A DNA stretch of 64,000 nucleotides, taken from positions 1 to 64,000 of the forward strand of contig NZ_CALMPA010000038.1 of NCBI RefSeq assembly GCF_937871615.1, written 5' to 3'. This document shows, piece by piece, positions 35,413 through 44,486 of the stretch (positions within the stretch are counted from its first letter, which is position 1; every line of letters starts with the position of its first letter). Source of the DNA: an uncultured Sphingomonas sp. GTDB lineage: Bacteria; Pseudomonadota; Alphaproteobacteria; Sphingomonadales; Sphingomonadaceae. The notes under the pieces are model-generated. The model was not told the origin of the DNA and did no database searches. It saw only the letters and a list, made by a program, of their open reading frames with translations. Made by a program: the position numbers and the translations under genes.

Positions 35413-36294
35413 ATGTCGAAGGTAATGATCACGGTGGCGCCGACCGGCGGCATGGCGTCCAAGGCGCAGAACCCGAACCTGCCCACGCAACCGGGCGAGA
35501 TCGCCGAGTCGGTGTACAAGAGCTTCAAGGCGGGCGCGTGCATCGCGGCCCTGCACGCGCGTCGGCCCGATGACGGCGCGACGTGCAACGCCGACATCTA
35601 CCGCGACATCAACGAGCGCATTCGAGCCAAATGCGACATCGTCATCAACAACTCGACCGGCGGCGGCTCCAGCGGCGACATGCTCATCGAGCGCCAGGAC
35701 GGCCTTTACGAGTCCAGCTTCGAGGAACGATTGAAGGGTTGCGAGGCCGGTGCCGAAATGGCCACATTCGACGGCATGACGTTCGTGGATGTGCACGGCG
35801 GGAAGGAAATTCTCGTTATCACGCCGCCTAGCCGTTGCGAGACGCTCGTCAAGCGCATGACCGATCGTGGCATAAAACCGGAGTGGGAAGTCTTCGCGCC
35901 GAACCACATCCTGCAGGACGTCACCCGCCTGATCCAGAAAGGCTATGACAAGCCGCCTTACTACATCAACATGGTCCTCGGCGCCGACAAGGGCTTCCAG
36001 GGCGCGATGCCTTACAGTCACGACGTGCTGACCGCGATGGTCGCGGCGCTTCCGCCGCAATCGATCTTCTGCGTATCGGCGATCGGGCCGGCGCAATTGC
36101 CCGCGACCACGCAGGCGATGCTGTTGGGCGGTCATGTCCGCGTAGGCCTCGAGGACAACAACTATTTCAGCAAGGGCGTGCTCGCGACCAACGAGATGCT
36201 CGTCGAGCGCACGGTGGGCATCGCCAAGGCGCTAGGACTGCAGCCGACGTCCCCCGCCGAAGCGCGCGACATTCTAGGACTCGCCCAGCGGTGA
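35413..36294 (+). CDS. Beta-keto acid cleavage enzyme (BKACE, DUF849)
   Basis: The product has 293 residues with GGAGTAGAC upstream. The family turns a beta-keto acid plus acetyl-CoA into an acyl-CoA plus acetoacetate on a zinc ion. Seen: N-terminal ITVAPTGG...NPNLPTQPGEIA, STGGGSSG near 77, YYINMVLGADKGFQG, and the metal Glu in GLEDNNYF (Glu247). The zinc pair usually reads HxH at positions equal to 46 and 48 (VIHLHIR); here it reads AALHAR, so the first His is Ala46 while His48 remains. Its placement after a carboxylase that would make a beta-keto acid fits well; compare VceA. Confidence 0.88.
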   Translation: MSKVMITVAPTGGMASKAQNPNLPTQPGEIAESVYKSFKAGACIAALHARRPDDGATCNADIYRDINERIRAKCDIVINNSTGGGSSGDMLIERQDGLYESSFEERLKGCEAGAEMATFDGMTFVDVHGGKEILVITPPSRCETLVKRMTDRGIKPEWEVFAPNHILQDVTRLIQKGYDKPPYYINMVLGADKGFQGAMPYSHDVLTAMVAALPPQSIFCVSAIGPAQLPATTQAMLLGGHVRVGLEDNNYFSKGVLATNEMLVERTVGIAKALGLQPTSPAEARDILGLAQR

Positions 36295-36323
36295 GAGCAT
36301 CACGATCAACCGGCGAGGCTTCG

Positions 36324-37103
36324 ATGACTGATTTGTCGGCGATGTTCCGTCTTACCGGCCGTACGGCGATCGTCACCGGCGCCGCTGGCGGGCTGGGGCG
36401 CGCGATCGCGGTCGGGCTCGCGGAAGCGGGCGCCGACGTCGCGGTTATGGACATCGACGCGGCGGGATTGGGAGCGACGGCCGCCGCGATCCGAACCGGC
36501 GGACGGCAGTCCATTGAGATCGTCGTCGATGTCGGCGACGAGGCGGCGGTCGAAGCAGCCTTCGCCGAGTTCGACCGCGGATTCGAGCGGCTCGACATCC
36601 TGGTTAACAATGCGGGGATCGCGGACACCGTGCCCGCGCCCCTTCACGATTGCCCCACCGATGTCTGGCATAAGGTGACCGCAGTGAACCTGCACGGTGT
36701 CTTCCATTGCGCACGCGCAGGACTGAACCGCATGTTGCCACGCCACAGCGGGAAAGTCGTCAATGTCGCTTCGATGTGGGGTCTGGCGGGAAGTTCGAGC
36801 GTCGCGCCGCTACCGGCCTATGCTGCGACCAAGGGAGCTGTCGTCAATCTGACGCGCGAACTAGCGCTCGAATATGCGCCACACGGCATCACCGTGAACG
36901 CGATCTGTCCCGGCTTCTTCCGCACGGCATTGGGTCCCTATGACGATCCAGATTTTCTCGCCGCGACGCAGGGTTTCACGCCGGCAGGGCGGATCGCCGA
37001 GGCCGACGAGATCAAGGGCACCGCGGTGTATCTCGCCTCGCGGGCGTCGGATTTCGTGACCGGTGCGACCTTGGTCGTCGACGGGGGATGCATGGCGAAA
37101 TGA
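36324..37103 (+). CDS. Short-chain dehydrogenase/reductase
   Basis: The product has 259 residues from ATG 36324 (GGCGAGG upstream); GTG 36291, overlapping the BKACE stop, is an alternative giving 11 more residues. Classical [11 protein letters not shown] cofactor loop, acidic residue after beta-2 (MDID), NNAGIAD, catalytic Ser in [12 protein letters not shown], and YAATK. The acidic residue at the end of beta-2 suggests NAD rather than NADP. It may oxidise a secondary aryl alcohol to the ketone that the carboxylase uses, but the sequence does not show the substrate. Confidence 0.88.
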   Translation: MTDLSAMFRLTGRTAIVTGAAGGLGRAIAVGLAEAGADVAVMDIDAAGLGATAAAIRTGGRQSIEIVVDVGDEAAVEAAFAEFDRGFERLDILVNNAGIADTVPAPLHDCPTDVWHKVTAVNLHGVFHCARAGLNRMLPRHSGKVVNVASMWGLAGSSSVAPLPAYAATKGAVVNLTRELALEYAPHGITVNAICPGFFRTALGPYDDPDFLAATQGFTPAGRIAEADEIKGTAVYLASRASDFVTGATLVVDGGCMAK

Positions 37104-38125
37104 CCGGTGCGTCGACGGATTGGTCGCTCGAGGCGATCCGCGGGCTTTTCGAGCTTCCGTTTCTCGACCTGGTGGCTCGTGCGCACGACGTGCATGGCCG
37201 ACATCATGCGGCGAACGAAGTCCAGCTATCGACCCTGCTGTCGATCAAGACCGGGGGATGCGTTGAGGATTGCGGCTATTGCAGCCAATCGATCAAGGCG
37301 AAGTCGGGGCTGAAGGCCGAGAGGCTGGCGAGCGCCGACGCCGTAGTCGCCGCTGCTCGCGCGGCCAAGGCGGCCGGTTCGACGCGGTTTTGCATGGGCG
37401 CGGCCTGGCGGAGTCCGAAGGAACGCGACATGCCCGCGCTGCTTGCCATGGTGGCGGAGGTCAAGGCGCTGGGCCTGGAGACCTGCATGACCTTGGGCAT
37501 GCTCGATGACGGACAGGCGGAGCGCTTTGCAGGCGCGGGCCTGGATTTCTACAACCACAACATCGACACCAGCCCCGCATATTACGATCGCGTCATCACG
37601 ACGCGGACCTTCCAGGATCGGCTCGAGACGCTCGAGCGCGTTCGCGCCGCCGGCATCGCCGTCTGTTGCGGAGGCATTCTCGGCATGGGGGAGAGCCGGG
37701 AAGACCGCGTGGCATTCATCCACGCGCTCGTCTCCTTGCCCGAACCACCGCAGAGCGTTCCGCTGAACGCGCTCGTTCCCATCGCGGGGACGGCGTTGGG
37801 TGACCGGCTATCGACTTCGCAGCAGGTGCGGATCGACGACATCGAGTTCGTCCGCACCGTCGCCGTCGCCCGCATCGCGATGCCGAGGTCGATGGTCCGG
37901 CTGTCGGCAGGTCGCGAAAGCATGTCGGATGCCACGCAGGCGCTCTGCTTCTTGGCCGGCGCCAATTCGATCTTCACCGGCGATCGGCTGCTCACCACGA
38001 GCAACGCCGGAGCCGGCGCCGATGCGGACCTGTTCCGAAAACTGGGACTGACGCCGTCATCGCTGCCAGAAAGCGCCGCCGGTCGCGAGGCCGGTCGTCT
38101 CGATTATGAAATGGAGAGAATTTGA
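37100..38125 (+). CDS. bioB: Biotin synthase BioB
   Basis: The product has 341 residues with an ATGA overlap with the SDR. Radical-SAM cluster CVEDCGYC near residues 54-61, [30 protein letters not shown] and the conserved late Arg in RLSAGRE are all present. It inserts sulfur into dethiobiotin, the last step of biotin synthesis. Finding it in the middle of this cluster, with overlaps on both sides, shows it is expressed with the biotin-dependent carboxylase, presumably to meet its cofactor demand. Confidence 0.95.
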   Translation: MTGASTDWSLEAIRGLFELPFLDLVARAHDVHGRHHAANEVQLSTLLSIKTGGCVEDCGYCSQSIKAKSGLKAERLASADAVVAAARAAKAAGSTRFCMGAAWRSPKERDMPALLAMVAEVKALGLETCMTLGMLDDGQAERFAGAGLDFYNHNIDTSPAYYDRVITTRTFQDRLETLERVRAAGIAVCCGGILGMGESREDRVAFIHALVSLPEPPQSVPLNALVPIAGTALGDRLSTSQQVRIDDIEFVRTVAVARIAMPRSMVRLSAGRESMSDATQALCFLAGANSIFTGDRLLTTSNAGAGADADLFRKLGLTPSSLPESAAGREAGRLDYEMERI

Positions 38126-39237
38126 TGAAGTCGCGTGCAGCCGTCGCGTTCGAAGCCAAGAGGCCGCTGGAGATCGTCGAGGTTGATCTCGAGGGACCGA
38201 AGGCGGGCGAGGTGCTCGTCGAGATCATGGCGACGGGGATCTGCCACACCGACGCCTATACCCTCGATGGCTTTGACAGCGAAGGACTGTTTCCCTCGAT
38301 TCTCGGTCATGAAGGCGCGGGCGTCGTGCGCGAGGTGGGGGCGGGCGTCACCAGCGTGTCCCCGGGCGACCATGTCATCCCGCTCTACACACCGGAATGC
38401 CGCCGGTGCAAATCGTGCCTGTCGGGCAAGACGAACCTGTGCACGGCGATCCGTGCCACGCAGGGGAAGGGGCTGATGCCCGACGGGACGAGCCGGTTCA
38501 GCTACAAGGGCCAGCCGATCTTCCACTACATGGGCTGCTCGACCTTCTCGAACTTCACTGTCCTGCCCGAAATCGCCGTCGCCAAGATCCGCCAGGACGC
38601 GCCGTTCCAGACCAGCTGCTACGTCGGCTGCGGCGTCACGACCGGCGTCGGTGCGGTGACCAATACCGCCAAGGTCCAGGCGGGCGACAATGTCGTGGTG
38701 TTCGGGCTCGGCGGGATCGGGCTCAACGTCATCCAGGGCGCGAGGATGGTCGGCGCGGGCAAGATCATCGGCGTCGATATCAATCCCGATCGCGAGGAAT
38801 GGGGCCGCAAGTTCGGTATGACCGACTTCCTCAACTCCAAGGGCCTGAGCCGCGAAGAGACGATCGCAAAGCTCCTCGAACTGACCGACGGCGGCGCCGA
38901 TTACACCTTCGACGCCACGGGTAATACCGAAGTGATGCGGACCGCGCTGGAGGCATGTCATCGCGGCTGGGGCACCAGCATCATCATCGGCGTCGCCGAA
39001 GCCGGCAAGGAGATCGCGACGCGGCCATTCCAGCTCGTCACCGGGCGCAACTGGCGCGGCACTGCGTTCGGCGGGGCGAAGGGCAGGACCGACGTGCCCA
39101 AGATCGTCGACTGGTACATGCAGGGGAAGATCGCGATCGACCCGATGATCACGCACGTCCTCGGCCTTGAAGAAATCAACAGGGGATTCGACTTGATGCA
39201 CGCAGGGCAGAGCATTCGTAGCGTGGTGGTCTACTGA
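38122..39237 (+). CDS. frmA: S-(hydroxymethyl)glutathione dehydrogenase (class III ADH)
   Basis: The product has 371 residues with an ATGA overlap with bioB. Class III zinc alcohol dehydrogenase: catalytic zinc in [13 protein letters not shown] and LGHEGAG, structural zinc cysteines in [16 protein letters not shown], and Rossmann [13 protein letters not shown]. It oxidises the glutathione-formaldehyde adduct with NAD to S-formylglutathione. Together with the hydrolase at 40017 it forms a complete formaldehyde-detoxifying pair, which indicates that the pathway releases formaldehyde. Confidence 0.95.
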   Translation: MMKSRAAVAFEAKRPLEIVEVDLEGPKAGEVLVEIMATGICHTDAYTLDGFDSEGLFPSILGHEGAGVVREVGAGVTSVSPGDHVIPLYTPECRRCKSCLSGKTNLCTAIRATQGKGLMPDGTSRFSYKGQPIFHYMGCSTFSNFTVLPEIAVAKIRQDAPFQTSCYVGCGVTTGVGAVTNTAKVQAGDNVVVFGLGGIGLNVIQGARMVGAGKIIGVDINPDREEWGRKFGMTDFLNSKGLSREETIAKLLELTDGGADYTFDATGNTEVMRTALEACHRGWGTSIIIGVAEAGKEIATRPFQLVTGRNWRGTAFGGAKGRTDVPKIVDWYMQGKIAIDPMITHVLGLEEINRGFDLMHAGQSIRSVVVY

Positions 39238-39238
39238 C

Positions 39239-39556
39239 ATGGCCAGCTTCTTCGTCACGACGCGCGAGCGCGAAGTCATCGAGGTGGAGGGGATCGACGG
39301 ACTGTCGGTCATGGAGCTCATCCGGGACGCCGGAATCGACGAACTGCTCGCCCAGTGCGGCGGTTGCCTGTCGTGCGCCACCTGCCACGTTCAGGTCGAT
39401 CCGGCCGATAGCGACCGTCTGCCGCCGATGAAGCCGGATGAAGACTATCTGCTCGACAGTTCGGATCATCGCGTCGCGACATCGCGATTGTCCTGCCAGC
39501 TGCCTTTTTCCAGCGAGCTCGACGGTCTGCGCGTCACGATCGCCCCCGAGGGCTGA
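39239..39556 (+). CDS. 2Fe-2S ferredoxin (adrenodoxin type)
   Basis: The product has 105 residues and starts one base after the frmA stop. The cluster ligands are [10 protein letters not shown] (C-x5-C-x2-C) and a distal Cys in [22 protein letters not shown] is the usual segment after the cluster. It is the electron donor type for class I P450s and is the likely partner of the P450 at 28392, reduced by the reductase at 40859. The C-terminus ends EG without a long tail. Confidence 0.92.
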   Translation: MASFFVTTREREVIEVEGIDGLSVMELIRDAGIDELLAQCGGCLSCATCHVQVDPADSDRLPPMKPDEDYLLDSSDHRVATSRLSCQLPFSSELDGLRVTIAPEG

Positions 39557-39614
39557 CGGGTACCACGGTATTCGAACGCGTGGCTAAGTCCGCGCGGTCG
39601 ACAGGAGACTGAGT

Positions 39615-40013
39615 GTGGCGGTCATTTCAGGGGATGGGATCTTCACTCGCGCGATGCTCCGGGCCAGGGACCTTGATGCCTCGGCGAGGTTCTACGATGC
39701 CGCATTGTCTCCCCTCGGGTGGAAGATCCTCGGCCCGTTCGACGACGAGAGGATGCCTTGGGACAGGAACAAGCCCGCGTTCCCGGTCGTGCGGCCCGGT
39801 ACCGGCGAGGCGTCGTCAAGCGGCGTGACGATCGGGTTCGCGGCGGAAGCGACCCGGGGCGTCGACGCCTTTCAAGCGGCGGGGCTCGCGGCCGGCGGCA
39901 CCGACGAGGGCGCGCCAGGACAACGCAGGCATCTGCCCGGGGCCCATGCGGCCTATCTTCGGGACCCAGGCGGCAACAGAGTGTGCGGCTATGCCTTCGG
40001 CGACGGCAACTGA
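39615..40013 (+). CDS. VOC (glyoxalase-fold) family protein
   Basis: The product has 132 residues with a GTG start after GGAGACTGA. It has the vicinal-oxygen-chelate layout: LRARDLDASARFYDAALSPL, a central beta segment, then AAYLRDPGGNRVCGYAFG. VOC genes are often found between frmA and the formylglutathione hydrolase gene, so a link to glutathione or formaldehyde handling is plausible. The reaction is unknown. Confidence 0.8.
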   Translation: MAVISGDGIFTRAMLRARDLDASARFYDAALSPLGWKILGPFDDERMPWDRNKPAFPVVRPGTGEASSSGVTIGFAAEATRGVDAFQAAGLAAGGTDEGAPGQRRHLPGAHAAYLRDPGGNRVCGYAFGDGN

Positions 40014-40016
40014 CCG

Positions 40017-40862
40017 GTGGAGGAGGTCAGCACCAACCTGGCCTTTGGCGGCGTCCAGGGCGTCTATCGCCACCCCTCCTCGGCGACCGGCACCGACATG
40101 ACCTTTTCGGTGTTCGTTCCCGCCCATCCGGCGGGACAGACACTGCCGGTGGTATGGTTTCTGTCGGGCCTCACCTGTACGCACGCCAACGTGACCGAGA
40201 AGGGCGAGTACCGCAGGGCGTGCGCGGAGCTCGGCCTCATCTTCGTGGCACCCGATACCAGTCCGCGCGGCCAGAATGTCCCCGACGATCCTCTCGGCAG
40301 CTACGATTTCGGCCTGGGTGCCGGTTATTACGTCGACGCGACCGAACCCCCGTTTTCGGCGAACTATCGGATGAGATCCTATTTCGAGGAACTCTCCACG
40401 CTCGTGTTCGACCGGTTTCCCGGCGATCCGTCGCGCCAGGCGATCATGGGCCATTCGATGGGCGGCCACGGTGCGCTGACCATAGGTTTGTCCGAGCCGG
40501 GCCGCTTTCAATCGGTGAGCGCCTTCGCACCCATCGTGGCGCCGACCCAGGTGCCGTGGGGAATCAAGGCGCTCCGCGGTTATCTCGGGCACGACCGCGC
40601 CACCTGGCGATCACACGATGCCGTCGCCCTGATCGAGGACGGCGCGCGCGTGCCCGTCATCCTCGTCGATCAGGGAACGGATGATCAGTTCCTGACCGAG
40701 CAGCTGCGGCCCGATCTCCTCGAGAATGCGTGTCGCGAGGCCGGTATTCCGCTGACGCTTCGGCGCCAGGCCGGATACGATCACAGCTATTACTTCATCT
40801 CGAGCTTCATGGCGGATCATCTGCGTTGGCACGCCGCGCGACTTGGAGGCGCGGCACGATGA
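40017..40862 (+). CDS. frmB: S-formylglutathione hydrolase
   Basis: The product has 281 residues with a GTG start 3 bases after the VOC stop. Esterase-D family alpha/beta hydrolase: oxyanion segment [13 protein letters not shown], nucleophile elbow GHSMGGHGA, Asp in DQGTDDQF and His in GYDHSYYF. It hydrolyses S-formylglutathione to formate and glutathione, finishing the formaldehyde branch. It overlaps the next gene by four bases. Confidence 0.93.
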   Translation: MEEVSTNLAFGGVQGVYRHPSSATGTDMTFSVFVPAHPAGQTLPVVWFLSGLTCTHANVTEKGEYRRACAELGLIFVAPDTSPRGQNVPDDPLGSYDFGLGAGYYVDATEPPFSANYRMRSYFEELSTLVFDRFPGDPSRQAIMGHSMGGHGALTIGLSEPGRFQSVSAFAPIVAPTQVPWGIKALRGYLGHDRATWRSHDAVALIEDGARVPVILVDQGTDDQFLTEQLRPDLLENACREAGIPLTLRRQAGYDHSYYFISSFMADHLRWHAARLGGAAR

Positions 40863-42106
40863 TGCGGAGCGACCCTCGCCACTTCGACGTGGTGATCGTC
40901 GGCGCGGGACATGCCGGTTCCCAGCTCGCCATCGCGCTTCGCCAGCGCAAGTTCCAAGGGTCGATCGCGTTGCTGGGCGACGAGGGCGATCCGCCTTATG
41001 AACGACCGCCGCTTTCGAAGGAATATCTGTCGGGCGAGAAGACGTTCGATCGACTGTTGATCCGGCCGCTTGAATTCTGGGCTGTCCGCGACGTCACGCT
41101 CCTGCTGTCACGGCGGGCTGACGCGGTGGATCCCGCCGCTCGGACGCTGCAGGTTTCCGATGGCACGACGATTTCCTACGGCAAGCTCGTCTGGGCGACC
41201 GGTGGGCAGCCGCGTCGATTGACGTGTTCCGGGCACGACCTGCGTGGTGTTCACGCCGTCCGCTCTCGCGCCGACGTCGACCGCCTGATCGCCGAACTGC
41301 CGTCGGTGACTCGCGTGATCGTGATCGGTGGCGGCTATATCGGCCTTGAAGCCGCGGCGGTGCTCACCAAGCTTGGCAAACCCGTCACCGTGCTCGAGGC
41401 GCAGGACCGCGTTCTCGCGCGCGTCGCTGGCGAGGAACTGTCGCGGTTCTACGAGGAGGAGCACCGGTCGCACGGCGTCGATCTGCGTACAGGCGTGTCG
41501 ATCGAATGCATCGACGAAGAAGCGGGTGCCGCGTGCGGTGTCCGGTTGGCAGACGGTTCGACGATCGCCGGCGAGATGGTCATCGTCGGAATCGGCATCG
41601 TTCCGGCGGTCGCACCATTGGTCACCGCAGGGGCGAGAAGCGCAAACGGGGTCTGGGTCGACGAGTTCTGCCGCACCAGTCTCGATGACGTCTATGCCTT
41701 GGGCGACTGTGCGGCGCATGCCAACCGGTATGCAGACGGAGCGGTGATCCGGCTGGAATCGGTTCAGAACGCGAACGACCAGGCGGCGACGGTGGCCAAG
41801 GCGCTGATGGGCGAGTTCGAAGCCTATGACGCGGTGCCCTGGTTCTGGTCCAATCAGTATGATCTGAAGCTCCAGACCATCGGGCTTTCCACTGGTTTCG
41901 ATGCCACCGTCGTCCGTGGCGACCGGGCGGCACGCAGCTTCTCGATCGTCTATCTGCGCGCCAGCCGCGTGATCGCGCTCGACTGCGTCAATTCGACCAA
42001 GGACTACGTGCAAGGGCGGGCGCTCGTCGCCACAGGTGCGGTACTGAGCCCGACCCGATTGGCCGACGCAAGCGTACCGCTCAAGGAGATGGTCCCCGCA
42101 GCGTAG
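40859..42106 (+). CDS. NAD(P)H-dependent ferredoxin reductase (FAD)
   Basis: The product has 415 residues, start ATG 40859 (ATGATG) inside the hydrolase stop. It has an FAD-binding [13 protein letters not shown] at the N-terminus, [15 protein letters not shown], a second Rossmann motif [12 protein letters not shown] for NAD(P)H, and the C-terminal FAD motif [13 protein letters not shown]. Its shape is that of putidaredoxin reductase/rubredoxin reductase-like proteins. It passes electrons to the ferredoxin at 39239 and on to the P450. It is the last intact catabolic gene. Confidence 0.93.
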   Translation: MMRSDPRHFDVVIVGAGHAGSQLAIALRQRKFQGSIALLGDEGDPPYERPPLSKEYLSGEKTFDRLLIRPLEFWAVRDVTLLLSRRADAVDPAARTLQVSDGTTISYGKLVWATGGQPRRLTCSGHDLRGVHAVRSRADVDRLIAELPSVTRVIVIGGGYIGLEAAAVLTKLGKPVTVLEAQDRVLARVAGEELSRFYEEEHRSHGVDLRTGVSIECIDEEAGAACGVRLADGSTIAGEMVIVGIGIVPAVAPLVTAGARSANGVWVDEFCRTSLDDVYALGDCAAHANRYADGAVIRLESVQNANDQAATVAKALMGEFEAYDAVPWFWSNQYDLKLQTIGLSTGFDATVVRGDRAARSFSIVYLRASRVIALDCVNSTKDYVQGRALVATGAVLSPTRLADASVPLKEMVPAA

Positions 42107-42212
42107 CCCGTCGGGGGAAACGTCCCCGCGCGCCGGTTCTTCTTGCTGTACCTACACACTCACCGCTTGTTCGAAATCTTGCCAGTCCCATCGCATCCCG
42201 ACACACGATCCT

Positions 42213-42865
42213 ATGACCGAAACAGCTCCAGTACCCACTTCGAACGGCTCCGAAGAGGCTGTTTCCCGAGCGCTCGAGGATAACCTCGAGCGGTTGTCCC
42301 GAGCAAATCGGCGCCGTCGCCTGATACTGCAGCGAGGCTCCGCTTTTTCGTCGAATGACTATATCGGTTTGAGCCGCACGCCCCGTCTGGCGCGAGCGGT
42401 CGTCGAGACGATCGGGCGCGGGGTCGGGGTCGGCTTGGGCGGCTCGCGCCTGTTGCGCGGCAGCGACCCGGAGCATGAAGCGCTCGAGCACGAGGCTGCG
42501 GCGTGGTTCGGCAGCGAGACGGCGTTGTATTTCGCGACGGGCTATGCCGCAAACGCCGCTCTGTTCGCGACGTTGCCCCAGCGCGGCGATCTGATCGTTT
42601 ACGATGTCCTCATCCACGCGAGCGCGCATGAAGGCGTGAAACTCAGCCGTGCCGACGCCTTGGCGGCTGGCCACAACGATGCCGGCTGTATCGACGACGC
42701 GATTGTGCAGTGGCGCGCGGGCGGCGTGTCGGGCGGCCGTGGATCGCCGTCGAAAGCCTTTACAGCATGGATGGCGACGAGGCGCCGCTTCACGACCTCG
42801 CCGATATCGCCGCGCGACATGACGGCGTTCTGATGATCGACGAAGCGCATGCGACCGGCGTCTTC
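42213..42865 (+). pseudogene. bioF: Broken bioF (8-amino-7-oxononanoate synthase)
   Basis: The N-terminal 170 residues are BioF-like: SSNDYIGLSRTPRLA, GVGLGGSRLLRGSDPEHEAL, EHEAAAWFGSETALYFATGY. At about 42731 one G seems missing, after which the other frame gives RPWIAVESLYSMDGDEAPLH and LMIDEAHATGVF. Homology ends there at ~42865, before the PLP-lysine segment, and toxin-like sequence follows. The gene is therefore dead whatever the explanation of the frameshift. Its ATG lies 106 bases after the reductase stop. Intact, it would have made a biotin precursor. Confidence 0.75.
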
Positions 42866-43057
42866 GATCGCATCGCCGGGCGCGAAACGCCATGGCGCGT
42901 CATTCCGGCAGAGTTCGGGGTCGATGGCTTCTTCGGCCGCCATGAGCATCACTATGTCTATTGGCGGGTCTTGTCCGATGGTTCGGTTGGCATCGTGACG
43001 GTGCTGCACGAGCGCATGCATCAGATGGACCGGTTTCGCGAAGATATCGCGCCCTGA
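42866..43057 (+). pseudogene. Remnant of a RelE/ParE-type toxin (C-terminal part) fused to bioF
   Basis: In the same frame as the second bioF piece the sequence becomes ETPWRVIPAEFGVDGFFGRH, EHHYVYWRVLSDGSVGIVTV and LHERMHQMDRFREDI, the C-terminal strands of ParE-like toxins (YRVxxDGSVxIVxxLHxRM). The toxin N-terminus and any antitoxin are absent. The junction near 42865 is the right boundary of the catabolic segment. Confidence 0.65.
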
Positions 43058-43109
43058 GCGCAGCAAGATCGGGAAAGCCGCAAAACCGCCCTCCCCGCGC
43101 CATTTTCGC

Positions 43110-43138
43110 ACTTACCATAATCAAACATTATGGTAAGT
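43110..43138. repeat. Perfect palindromic site next to a tyrosine recombinase gene
   Basis: ACTTACCATAAT (43110-43121) and ATTATGGTAAGT (43127-43138) are 12-bp perfect inverted arms around CAAAC. The form (11-12 bp arms, short AT-rich centre, CATAA/TTATG inner ends) resembles XerC/XerD dif-like or integrase core sites. It lies 129 bases upstream of the recombinase gene at 43267, in an otherwise gene-free 209-base gap. Confidence 0.6.
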
Positions 43139-43266
43139 ATATGGTTGCGAAAGCGGCAGGGAAGGGCAAATTCACCGATGATGACGAGCCAGGATAAACC
43201 ATGCGGCACAGATGTGCCGCGCTTTGTGCCGCACCCTGACAAAGCCTGGGGGTACGCTGGCCGCTA

Positions 43267-44466
43267 ATGGCTGAGGAACCCGCGGAACTCTCCAAGGGAG
43301 AGATTATCGTCGTAAGAACGCAGGATGCGGCGCTCCCGACGCGTTCGCGCAAAGCGGAGGCGGAACCGGTCGATGCACGGCTGCTGCGCGCGATCGGCAG
43401 CATCGTTCCGCCCGACCTGCCGCCGATCAGCCAGCTCGGGCTCGAAACCGCGCTGGCGGCCATGGCTGATGCATCGAAAGCGGCGATAGCCTCCGATCTC
43501 GACTGCTGGCGCGACTGGTGCGGCGAGGAAGGCCGCACGCCATTGCCCGCCGATCCCGAAGATATGGTGCGCTATGTGAACGCGCTCGACATCAGGGGCA
43601 AAAAGCCCGCAACGCTGGCGCGGCGGATCGCGAGCCTTGGCTCGGTCCACCGGCTGATGGGTTTGGCCTCGCCCGCCGCGCCGACCGATGCCCCGATGGT
43701 CCGCGATGCACTGAAGGCCGTCCGCCGGCGTAGAGGTGCGCTCCAGCGACAGGCGACCCCTCTGCGGCTGGGCAAGGCGCTTGATCCCCATGCCGCAAAG
43801 GGCTTCACCCTGACCGCCATGCTCGACGCTTGTGGCGGCGACCTTCAGGGCCTGCGGGACGCTGCCCTGCTATCGCTTGGCTATGATGCGGGCTTGCGTG
43901 TCAGCGAACTCACTGTGGTGGAAGGATTGCATATCGATCCGCAGGAGGATGGTTCGGCGACGCTGTTCATCCCCTTCTCCAAGACCGACCAGGAGCAGGA
44001 AGGCGCCTGGGCATGGCTGTCGGCTGAGACGATGCGGCGGGTTGGCGCGTGGCTCGAAGCAAGCGGCATCAAAGAAGGCCCTCTGTTCCGCAGGGTCGGC
44101 GTCGACCGGCGGCGCGCGCGGGAAGCCGAACCGGAAACCGCCCTGGCGCGAACGACCTATTCCATTGGAACGGCGCCCCTGACGCGGCAGGGTGTCAACG
44201 GCATCTATCGCCGCGTGGCTTATGCAGCTTATGAGCAGGGACTGGTGACATTGCCCGCAGGCAAGTTAACCGACGCGGTGAAGGCCTTGTCCACCCATTC
44301 GCTGCGCGTCGGCTTGACCCAGGATCTTTTTGCGGCGGGTGAGGACGGCGCTGGCATTGCCCAAGCGCTGCGCTGGAGCTCGCCGACCACCGCGCTGCGC
44401 TACGGCCGAAAGCTCGCGGTGCGCAGCAATGTCGCAGCGCGGGTGCTCTCGAGGGTTCGCAGATGA
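43267..44466 (+). CDS. Tyrosine recombinase (XerC/D-like)
   Basis: The product has 399 residues. The N-terminal SAM-like core-binding domain (SDLDCWRDWCGEEGRTPLPA, ATLARRIASLGSVHRLMG) is followed by the catalytic domain with Arg in DAGLRVSELTVVEG, HSLRVGLTQDLF (His-x-x-Arg), RW in QALRWSSPTTALRY and the nucleophile Tyr in ALRYGRKL. It is complete, in contrast to the remnant at 22197. With the palindromic site upstream it probably resolves plasmid multimers or integrates an element. It ends 20 bases before the convergent RES toxin gene. Confidence 0.88.
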   Translation: MAEEPAELSKGEIIVVRTQDAALPTRSRKAEAEPVDARLLRAIGSIVPPDLPPISQLGLETALAAMADASKAAIASDLDCWRDWCGEEGRTPLPADPEDMVRYVNALDIRGKKPATLARRIASLGSVHRLMGLASPAAPTDAPMVRDALKAVRRRRGALQRQATPLRLGKALDPHAAKGFTLTAMLDACGGDLQGLRDAALLSLGYDAGLRVSELTVVEGLHIDPQEDGSATLFIPFSKTDQEQEGAWAWLSAETMRRVGAWLEASGIKEGPLFRRVGVDRRRAREAEPETALARTTYSIGTAPLTRQGVNGIYRRVAYAAYEQGLVTLPAGKLTDAVKALSTHSLRVGLTQDLFAAGEDGAGIAQALRWSSPTTALRYGRKLAVRSNVAARVLSRVRR

Positions 44467-44486
44467 CGCTAATTTCCGCGGCCCAC

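Noticed and set aside
42961-43197. Plus-strand frame through the palindromic site
   Set aside because: It overlaps the ParE remnant in another frame and reads through the inverted repeat; no ribosome-binding site.
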